28,140 nucleotides of DNA from a virus, in IMG/VR virus record IMGVR_UViG_3300010392_000877, positions 1 through 28,140 of that record. One strand, written 5' to 3'. The notes under the pieces were generated by a model. That model was not told where the DNA came from and ran no database searches. It worked only from the letters and a program-made list of their open reading frames with translations. How positions within the stretch are numbered: the first letter of the stretch is position 1; each line of letters begins with the position of its first letter. This document shows positions 16,774-22,577 of the stretch, one piece after another. The position numbers and the translations under genes are program-made.

Positions 16774-17064
16774 TTATTTTGAATTTTGCGGGCCAGACTT
16801 TGCTTTAAGTGTCAGGTCAAGGCCTTGCGATTTGGAACCAGAATCCAGAGGCGGAGTCTCAGGTTCCTTTTTGGGCTCCGGCTTCGGCGGAATCTTCTTT
16901 GTTTTTTCATTATGAACGTACAGGTTATGCGCACGCTCAAGGAAGCGCTTTTCCACACTGATGCGCTCAAAGGCGCGAACTATGCACTCGTCCCCTGTAA
17001 CCCCGTCACGGAGTGGAACGTCATGTGCTGTTAAGTTTTCTACTTCAACCATTTCATTTGACAT
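16774..17064 (-). CDS. Small hypothetical protein next to sheath
   Basis: This 96-residue protein starts at ATG 17064 with GGAG 8 nt upstream; the spacer is an AAATATTC block. The first 55 residues look beta-rich ('VEVENLTAHDVPLRDGVTGD', then 'CIVRAFERISVEKRFLERAH'), followed by a Lys/Pro/Glu-rich disordered tail 'PPKPEPKKEPETPP'. I do not recognise a family. Its place between the sheath terminator and sheath genes suggests a neck or tail completion role. The 66 bases between it and the sheath start hold two of the dispersed AT blocks and nothing else that I can see. Confidence 0.6.
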   Translation of the reverse strand: MSNEMVEVENLTAHDVPLRDGVTGDECIVRAFERISVEKRFLERAHNLYVHNEKTKKIPPKPEPKKEPETPPLDSGSKSQGLDLTLKAKSGPQNSK

Positions 17065-17077
17065 GAATATTTCTCCG

Positions 17078-17425
17078 TTATGAGTAGAGGATATTAACTT
17101 CAGCTGTCAGAGCATCATCTTCATTCTCGACAACAAGGCTATACAGTCCGCCGGAGGGGACCGTGAAGCAAAAGTAGTTTTGGATGGGTATTGAGAATTG
17201 AGTTCCACCATTTGGTGTAATATTCAGGGTAACCGGACGCTCAGCTGTAATCTCAACAAACTTGGAAAAGCTGATTGCAGAAAGCGACGACGATACAGCT
17301 ACTGTATCGATTGCCTGAAAGTAGTCTTCAACCGCACGAGAGATTGACTTTGTAGAGATTGTGCGACGTGAAGTACGAGACGCCAGTTGCGTAATCGACT
17401 TTAAAATAATTGATCTATTGGCCAT
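17078..17425 (-). CDS. Small hypothetical structural protein
   Basis: This 115-residue protein starts at ATG 17425 with GAGG 5 nt upstream. The N-terminal 45 residues are Ser/Thr/Arg-rich and probably helical ('SITQLASRTSRRTISTKSIS'). Residues 50-115 alternate hydrophobic and polar residues ('FVEITAERPVTLNITPNG', 'NYFCFTVPSGGLYSLVVEN') and should form a small beta sandwich. I do not recognise a family. It sits between the gp15-like gene and the sheath, so a tail completion or virion decoration role is possible. Confidence 0.58.
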   Translation of the reverse strand: MANRSIILKSITQLASRTSRRTISTKSISRAVEDYFQAIDTVAVSSSLSAISFSKFVEITAERPVTLNITPNGGTQFSIPIQNYFCFTVPSGGLYSLVVENEDDALTAEVNILYS

Positions 17426-17455
17426 AACAACCTCGAATTATTCACCTTCTTACAT

Positions 17456-18211
17456 TTAGGGTGAAACGTAATCATCGTCTAAGCCAATCACGATGTCTTC
17501 AATCGTAAGCTCATCAACGTTACCAGTACGTGCTGCAGCAATCGATCTAACAACTCGTGTTTTTTCATGATCTAGTTTGGTAGGATCAACTGTGAGTGAA
17601 CCGCCTTGTACTTTGATAGTCTGAACACTAGGCACTTCAACAACCATTCCAGTGTATGTATCGAGGGAGACCGGGAAGTTAAGCTCGAACTTTGCGACCT
17701 CGGCTTGCGAGTCCATTTCTGGAATAGAGATACCATCTTTGTTGATTGAAAAATGAAGAGGTATTCGCACACCATCCGCAATTTTCATATTGGGGTGCAT
17801 TTCTCCACCAAGTATCATCAGCTGCTCAATGATTTCAAGCATTTGATTGTTGTCATCCGTGAAGAAGATAATGTCAGCTTCGACTCGCACAGACCTGCCG
17901 AACAGGAATGTGCACACTTCACCGTCATTTTTCAAAAGAAGGCCGTCAGACTTCAGGCGCTTTTGGTTTGCTGCTGAATCTGGGTTCAGCATTATGTTCG
18001 TCATCTTGACGCCAAAGAACGGAAGAATGTTTTGAGCATCACCATGTTCTTCAAAAGCTCGGCGTATCGCCTCTCTTGAATAATAAATGGTGGATTCGAT
18101 TTGAGGCCGTCCCTGAGAAGGTAACCCGAACTTTCGAGTTAGCAGCTTCGGGATGGCCTCAACCGATTTACGGAAGAATGGTGAGAGGTTCCAAGGAATG
18201 TACTCAACCAT
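17456..18211 (-). CDS. Tail sheath terminator/stabiliser, gp15-like
   Basis: This 251-residue protein starts at ATG 18211, 6 nt after the upstream stop, without a clear SD, suggesting coupling. The central pattern 'VRVEADIIFFTDDNNQMLEI' followed by 'IEQLMILGGEMHPNMKIADG' and later 'FELNFPVSLDTYTGMVVEVP' resembles T4 gp15: a strand 'F-(T)-x-x-(D)-D-x-M-x-x-I-(V/I)-E-Q-(I/L)', a helix, then a strand pair ending in an aromatic. In T4, gp15 caps the sheath and tube and joins tail to head. The length is close to gp15 (272). The location two genes before the sheath agrees. The similarity comes from visual pattern matching, so this is a good candidate but not proven. Confidence 0.6.
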   Translation of the reverse strand: MVEYIPWNLSPFFRKSVEAIPKLLTRKFGLPSQGRPQIESTIYYSREAIRRAFEEHGDAQNILPFFGVKMTNIMLNPDSAANQKRLKSDGLLLKNDGEVCTFLFGRSVRVEADIIFFTDDNNQMLEIIEQLMILGGEMHPNMKIADGVRIPLHFSINKDGISIPEMDSQAEVAKFELNFPVSLDTYTGMVVEVPSVQTIKVQGGSLTVDPTKLDHEKTRVVRSIAAARTGNVDELTIEDIVIGLDDDYVSP

Positions 18212-18217
18212 GAAAAA

Positions 18218-18805
18218 TTACCGCTTAACGCGTTTCCCCAGAGAGGCTTTGTTTGCGATAGCACGGGCAAGAGTTTGATTGTGAGAAGACTTGCCTTGGC
18301 GTTCTTTACGGCGACGGCGACCGCGTTCTTCCGAAGCAGTCATATCGTCTTTTACATCTTCACCGAACATATCGTCTTCGCTATCTGGTTCTGAAAATTC
18401 AGAGTCTTCTTCCTCATCATCTTCTTCGTCTTCTTTGTCCTCAAACTCTGAGTCATCCTCAAAGTCTTCCTCATCATCTTCTTCGTCGTCGAAATTTTCA
18501 TCGTCAGAGGAAGTTTCGAGCATGGAAGCAATCGCGGTTAAAGCAGCTTTCACTTCTTCGCTGTCTTCATCCACGTCTTCTTGGAATTCTTCTTCAGTCA
18601 AACCTGCGGCTTCAATAGCAGCAGCGTTCACAGTGTTGAACGTGTCTGCCAAGTCTTGAGCATCGTCAGATTCGATAGCAACTTTAAGTGCCGCTAACGC
18701 TTCCTCTGTCTTGCCTTCATTTTTCAAACACATAGCAAGAGAAAAAGCTTCACCTGCGAAAGTGAAGCCGTGTGCGATGGCGAGTTTTGTTTTTGTATTA
18801 GACAT
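18218..18805 (-). CDS. Acidic protein with basic C-terminal tail, possible internal head/core protein
   Basis: This 195-residue protein starts at ATG 18805 with GGAG 8 nt upstream. Three zones are clear: a helical N-terminus (1-95) with a TPR-like 'GKTEEALAALKVAIE' segment, an almost pure Asp/Glu tract (about 100-150), and an Arg/Lys-rich end ('RGRRRRKERQGK', 'KRVKR'). The same charge layout, on a larger scale, is seen in the probable scaffold protein at 20762-22417. Such proteins can serve as scaffold, as internal head proteins, or as DNA-mimic binders of basic partners. It lies between the major capsid and tail genes. No enzymatic motif is seen and the function is unknown. Confidence 0.65.
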   Translation of the reverse strand: MSNTKTKLAIAHGFTFAGEAFSLAMCLKNEGKTEEALAALKVAIESDDAQDLADTFNTVNAAAIEAAGLTEEEFQEDVDEDSEEVKAALTAIASMLETSSDDENFDDEEDDEEDFEDDSEFEDKEDEEDDEEEDSEFSEPDSEDDMFGEDVKDDMTASEERGRRRRKERQGKSSHNQTLARAIANKASLGKRVKR

Positions 18806-18834
18806 TGCAGGCGCTCCTGATTATTCAAGGCCAA

Positions 18835-18862
18835 TTGGCGGGCGCAATTAAGCACCCGCCAA
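18835..18862 (-). terminator. Strong hairpin downstream of major capsid gene
   Basis: An 11-bp stem (one G-T wobble) with a 6-nt AT loop lies 18 nt after the capsid stop codon. No U-tract follows on the transcribed strand, so it is a poor intrinsic terminator. It more likely protects or processes the abundant capsid mRNA, or partly attenuates transcription into the tail genes. One arm shares the nonamer ACCCGCCAA with the leader region of the head operon (22456-22464). Confidence 0.5.
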
Positions 18863-18880
18863 CCAGTTTACCGCTGAAAA

Positions 18881-19975
18881 TTAGCGAGAGCCTTGCGACA
18901 CACCGCGACCGTTGTGCGTGGTGATCGACAGGATTTCAGCCATGTTCCAGCCTTTCGACGTATGGCCGTTGATGACCATGTTATCAACCGGAACAGACTC
19001 AACCGGGCCACGATCCGTATAACCACCAACATATTCCGGCGGGGCGAGTGCGAACACTTCACCTTTCGACAGAACTTTAAGGCGCGGGTCACGGAACTGG
19101 TCTGTAACGATTTCCGTACCGTACAGACGAGCCACGGTGCCAGTCATGATATTTTCATGAGTAGTAACCGGATCGAATGCAGCAACGAAAGTCGATGCAG
19201 TCAGAATGTCGTTCATGACATCGGAAGCGATGAGCATGGACGGGCAGTCATAGCCGTAGTTGCGAATATTGAACATGATAGTTGCAACAGTAGCCGGAGT
19301 ATAGCCGCCACCCACGTAGGTGATAGCATTCGGCATACCAACCATGCCTTTCATCAGACGAATGAAAATTTCGTCTTCTTTGCGCATGATTTGCTCTTGA
19401 GCTTCAAAGAATTTTTCATCCAGAAGCGAAGCAGAGCCTTGCTGCATTTCAATATTCGAGACACCGACAGAAGCACGAACTTCAAATTCCGGTGCCCAGA
19501 TGTAGTAACCGCGAGCCATTTCTGGCTGGATCGAAGACGGGCCAGCGGCAACAAGTGCCGAAGTCGTCTTGCGCTTAATGCGGTGACGCGGAATGTCGCC
19601 TTGCGACAGGTCGCCACGAAGCAGGAAGCGGCGCATGAAACCTTCACGATCAATCGACTCGTAAAGTTCAGACGCAATCATTGCTCCGAGTTCGGACCAA
19701 TGCGTGCGGTCAGAGTCTTGATAAGCGGCTGATAATTCAGCAATCACCTGACGCTTATCTTCTTCAGTTTGTTCAACTGCACGCTCATCAGAAGCATTCA
19801 TGACTTCGCCCGAAGCAACAGCTTGTGCGAGTTCAAGAATACGAGCCAGAGCTTCTTGTTTGCTGCCAGCGTTCATTTCGCCTTTAGCATTGAAAAGCGG
19901 CTCACTTCCACGACCACCGGGACGCCATTCGCGCGAGGTGACGGCAGAACGTCCATGCAAGTTATTCAATTTCAT
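18881..19975 (-). CDS. Major capsid protein, HK97-like fold
   Basis: This 364-residue protein starts at ATG 19975 with GGAG 8 nt upstream. Residues about 1-95 form a charged helical N-arm ('QEALARILELAQAVASGEVM'). The rest has capsid features: E-loop region 'RHRIKRKTTSALVAAGPSSI' (about 131-150), a long spine helix 'LLDEKFFEAQEQIMRKEDEI', A-domain 'GYDCPSMLIASDVMNDI', and a C-terminal P-domain strand 'DRGPVESVPVDNMVINGHTS' followed by 'GWNMAEILSITTHNGRGV'. This subunit builds the icosahedral shell. The N-arm may be cleaved by the prohead protease encoded upstream. It is shorter than T4 gp23 (521). Confidence 0.88.
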   Translation of the reverse strand: MKLNNLHGRSAVTSREWRPGGRGSEPLFNAKGEMNAGSKQEALARILELAQAVASGEVMNASDERAVEQTEEDKRQVIAELSAAYQDSDRTHWSELGAMIASELYESIDREGFMRRFLLRGDLSQGDIPRHRIKRKTTSALVAAGPSSIQPEMARGYYIWAPEFEVRASVGVSNIEMQQGSASLLDEKFFEAQEQIMRKEDEIFIRLMKGMVGMPNAITYVGGGYTPATVATIMFNIRNYGYDCPSMLIASDVMNDILTASTFVAAFDPVTTHENIMTGTVARLYGTEIVTDQFRDPRLKVLSKGEVFALAPPEYVGGYTDRGPVESVPVDNMVINGHTSKGWNMAEILSITTHNGRGVSQGSR

Positions 19976-20012
19976 TTTGGATACTCCAATTTTTCAGGTT
20001 GAGCCGATTCTC

Positions 20013-20726
20013 TTAGAATGCCGAGAATTCAATGCCGAGGTACGGAACGTCCGCAGTCGGAACGGCGATAACGCGAGCATACGGAATTTCCAATGCACTC
20101 GAAGAGGCGAGAGTCAGAAGACCGTTCGCCTTACAGTACACGGCTGCCGATGCATTGTTACGCCAGTCAGAAGACAGGTCGCACTTGTCAGTGTAGACAA
20201 TGCCTTTGCGGATAACCGAAACGGAGTCGGCAATCTCGGTAGACTCCAGCGGCGAAACGTTGACGCCGTGGCCGTACAGAGCTTGAGCTTCCGTAACAGT
20301 AAGGTCACGACGGTACACGACCAGCAGAGAAGTATCTGATTGGCCAGAGTGCAGCGTAACAACTTTGCCGCTGATTGAATATTCATTGGCATTCGATCCC
20401 GGCGTACCCGCAGTTTGTTTCGTACCTGCACCGCTGTTCGCATAAATCGACAGATCGGTAGAGGACGAAGGCGTATACGTCAGAGTAAGAGTCGTACCGT
20501 CAGCGGTAAGAACTTCTTCGACGATTGCTGTGGTCGGATATTTCAGGCGACCTTGTGCAATGCCGTAGAATTTTTCACCAGAGCCAGTAACAACGCGGCC
20601 AACTGATACACCGTTCTCCATTAGAGAGGCGATGCCCTGACCATCTTCAACAGAAGTCGTACCCGAGGCCAGTGCGATTTCATGCACATCACGCGGGTCG
20701 AAACGAGTTCCCATTTCAAGCAACAT
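20013..20726 (-). CDS. Head structural/decoration-like protein
   Basis: This 237-residue protein starts at ATG 20726 with GGAG 10 nt upstream; a second ATG four codons in is possible. It begins with 'MGTRFDPRDVHEIALASGT', then a beta-rich domain (about 85-165) with Ser/Thr/Gly loops ('LTYTPSSSTDLSIYANSGAG'), and ends in 'PYARVIAVPTADVPYLGIEF'. The gene lies directly upstream of the capsid gene, where decoration, stabilising or vertex proteins are often found. No recognised motif gives the function. A virion protein of the head surface is my best inference. Confidence 0.6.
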   Translation of the reverse strand: MLLEMGTRFDPRDVHEIALASGTTSVEDGQGIASLMENGVSVGRVVTGSGEKFYGIAQGRLKYPTTAIVEEVLTADGTTLTLTYTPSSSTDLSIYANSGAGTKQTAGTPGSNANEYSISGKVVTLHSGQSDTSLLVVYRRDLTVTEAQALYGHGVNVSPLESTEIADSVSVIRKGIVYTDKCDLSSDWRNNASAAVYCKANGLLTLASSSALEIPYARVIAVPTADVPYLGIEFSAF

Positions 20727-20761
20727 AATTCAATTTCTCCAGTTTGTGGCTTGATGCCGGT

Positions 20762-22417
20762 TTAGCTATTTCGACGCTTCAAGTGGCGGCTGATAGCACT
20801 GAATTTTCCCGGTTGAGCATCTTTAATAGATGCTTGCTCTTGCGAGCGCTCTTTCGGGGTGGCGGGGTTTCTGAAAGACTCGATAGGATCAGCCGAAGCC
20901 TCTTCCTCGTCGTAGTCTGTCCGGGCTGCAGTCGTAGAACGAACAAGGCGAGACATTGAATTGATATATTCAGGGCCTTCCTCATTGATCTGTGACGCTT
21001 GTGCCAGAACTGTGCGCAACCAGTCTTCACTCGACTCTTCAAAGGCAGAGTCAACAAGACGGCTAGCATTTTTCACACCTGCGACAGAGAGCTTACGGAT
21101 AAGCGCTTTTTTCAGGGTATGATCAACACCGGCAATGGTTCCTTTGTTGACGCCTGCAAGAGCAACAGCAACAGCTTGCGAGTAGCTATCCACTTTCGCT
21201 TCAGCTTTCGAAACTTGTTCTGCAACTTGCTTGGCAACTTCTTTCTCAATGTGCTTTGAAGTCACACTGGAAACAAGAACTTCGGAACGGAGCAGGTCCA
21301 GACCGAATTTTTCAACAACGTCTTCAGTAAGGCCAGAAGCCTTAACTGCCGAAAGCAATGCTGTCTCAAAGCTGGCCGGTTTGCTTTGCAGCATCTTGGC
21401 CGGAAGTTCAGCACACAATTCGGGATTGACGCGCGCAATTGGCGTATGGCCTGAAATAAGCCACATCGAATCATTGATCCGTGCAACTTCAGCCTTCGTC
21501 AGATCAGCGGTATCAGCAACAATGTGCTCGATTACTGCATCTTCGTCGTCTTCATCTGAAATATCATCTGAAGAGTCATCTTCAAAGTCTTCGATGTCGA
21601 AGGAATCTTCTTCCTCATCATCTTCGTCATCTTCGTCATCTTCGTCATCTTCGTCATCTTCGTCATCTTCTTCGTCGTCTTCTTCATCTTCGTCGGACTC
21701 ATCGTCCTCATCTTCTTCATCATCGTCTTCATCATCTTCATCTGACTCATCGTCATCTGAAATATCATCGTCTTCGTCGTCTTTATCTTCTACATCATCG
21801 TCTTCATCATCTTCGTCGTCATCTTCGTCTTCGTCTTCGTCGGACTCATCGTCCTCATCTTCTTCGTCTTCGTCTTCATCTTCTTCATCTTCTTCGTCGT
21901 CTTCTGAAAATTCAAATTCAGAATCGTCTTCAATATCGAGTTCATCGTCAAATTCGATGTCATCGTCGTCTTCATCGTCAAAATCTGCATCATCTTCGAG
22001 GTCGATTTCGTCATCGTCCTCTGAAATATCATCATCCAGCTCAGCGAGATTAATCAGAACCTTCTCGCCGGTTACCGGAGAATGAATGGTCTCGCCGTCG
22101 AGTGTTGCGGCGAATTCTGGAATAGTGCGAAGAACAATGCCGCCTTCAAGGCGAGCAATAACTTGCGTCTCTTCCAACTCTTCTTTCGAAATTTTCACAT
22201 CTTTGGAACCTTTGGCGACTTCAACGTCACCACCCGACACGGGCGAGAAAGGCTTTTCGATGGAAGATAAGACAAGCTGAACACCGGTATCCTTACACTT
22301 GTAAGAACTGATCCACTGTGAAGTTAGATCGCCTTCCGAGTGTGCAAAGATAGCAGGGAGCACTTTGCCTTTCTTTGAAAAAAGAGCAGCAGTTTCAGCA
22401 ATTCTTTTTCTGCCCAT
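20762..22417 (-). CDS. Hyper-acidic protein, probable prohead scaffold/core
   Basis: This 551-residue protein starts at ATG 22417 with GGAG 9 nt upstream, after the long leader region. Residues 1-125 are a mixed globular domain. Residues about 126-294 are a nearly continuous Asp/Glu tract of some 170 residues with only scattered Ile, Phe, Ser and Lys. Residues 295-520 are predicted helical ('EKEVAKQVAEQVSKAEAKVD' around 400), and the end is basic ('RHLKRRNS'). A helical, charged protein with a basic tail placed between protease and capsid gene is the normal slot for scaffold/core proteins, which bind capsid subunits and are degraded during maturation. The long acid tract is unusual for that role and could mimic DNA or fill the prohead. 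Homology is not established. Confidence 0.65.
   Translation of the reverse strand: MGRKRIAETAALFSKKGKVLPAIFAHSEGDLTSQWISSYKCKDTGVQLVLSSIEKPFSPVSGGDVEVAKGSKDVKISKEELEETQVIARLEGGIVLRTIPEFAATLDGETIHSPVTGEKVLINLAELDDDISEDDDEIDLEDDADFDDEDDDDIEFDDELDIEDDSEFEFSEDDEEDEEDEDEDEEDEDDESDEDEDEDDDEDDEDDDVEDKDDEDDDISDDDESDEDDEDDDEEDEDDESDEDEEDDEEDDEDDEDDEDDEDDEDDEEEDSFDIEDFEDDSSDDISDEDDEDAVIEHIVADTADLTKAEVARINDSMWLISGHTPIARVNPELCAELPAKMLQSKPASFETALLSAVKASGLTEDVVEKFGLDLLRSEVLVSSVTSKHIEKEVAKQVAEQVSKAEAKVDSYSQAVAVALAGVNKGTIAGVDHTLKKALIRKLSVAGVKNASRLVDSAFEESSEDWLRTVLAQASQINEEGPEYINSMSRLVRSTTAARTDYDEEEASADPIESFRNPATPKERSQEQASIKDAQPGKFSAISRHLKRRNS
21535..22041 (-). repeat. Acidic-codon low-complexity tract with internal duplication
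   Basis: About 170 codons are almost all GAY/GAR. Within it, five exact 9-bp units (TCTTCGTCA on the plus strand) run from 21621 to 21665, and a block starting at 21691 is repeated 147 bp away at 21838 (28 identical bases), an in-frame 49-codon shift. Expansion by slippage and unequal exchange is likely. The few non-acidic interruptions (DDIS, FEFSE) mostly coincide with copies of the dispersed AT motif at 21557, 21758, 21905 and 22022. Confidence 0.75.
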
Positions 22418-22577
22418 GTTTCAAACTCCAAGTCATGTATGGCAGGAAGCCTGCCACCCGCCAATTTTTGGCGGCAATGGAGTTTAGAATGGTAAAAGTT
22501 TTTTGTGGAATTTTTACCATGGTAGAAGTTCGGATCGGACGAGACCCTACCACAATATGGGAATTTATATATTCAGC
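22418..22577 (-). promoter_or_regulatory. Leader region of head operon with four hairpins
   Basis: This 160-bp region is the longest non-coding gap in the window. In transcription order it holds a TATAAAT-like box (plus 22564-22570), a pair TGGTAG/CTACCA (22547-22552 with 22520-22525), a 9-bp inverted repeat ATGGTAAAA/TTTTACCAT (22489-22497 with 22512-22520), CCGCCAA-TTT-TTGGCGG (22458-22474) and TGGCAGG-AAG-CCTGCCA (22440-22456), then the GGAG of the next gene. None is followed by a U-tract. It probably sets expression of the scaffold and capsid genes, either as promoter plus 5' leader or as a processing site. A 41-codon ORF (22395-22520) passes through it but has no SD. Confidence 0.55.
22563..22574 (-). 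promoter_or_regulatory. Candidate late-type promoter box (TATATAAAT)
   Basis: On the transcribed strand the sequence reads ATATATAAATTC just after the topoisomerase stop codon and about 145 nt before the scaffold start. T4-type late promoters consist of a TATAAATA box. The match is 7 of 8. It sits exactly where a promoter for the head operon would be expected. No second such box lies in an intergenic gap, and AT blocks are common here, so this is only a candidate. Confidence 0.35.

Noticed and set aside
18835-18862. Post-capsid hairpin as a confident intrinsic terminator
   Set aside because: No U-tract follows on either strand and the next gene continues in the same direction. It is listed with reduced confidence as a hairpin of uncertain role.
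18893-19732. 279-codon open frame on the plus strand opposite the capsid gene
   Set aside because: It is a by-product of the capsid codon usage on the other strand. It has no SD or recognisable domain, and every convincing gene here is on the minus strand.
21621-21665. Five 9-bp direct repeats as a CRISPR-like or iteron array
   Set aside because: The units have no spacers, are in frame, and encode acidic residues only. A coding low-complexity repeat explains them.
21231-22085. Long Ser-rich frame on the plus strand opposite the acidic tract
   Set aside because: Runs of GAY/GAR codons read as poly-Ser or similar in the opposite direction. It is low complexity and without start signals.
22395-22520. 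41-codon minus-strand ORF in the head-operon leader
   Set aside because: It has no SD before its ATG, it runs into the scaffold gene in another frame, and its bases are already accounted for by hairpins. A leader peptide is not excluded but is unsupported.
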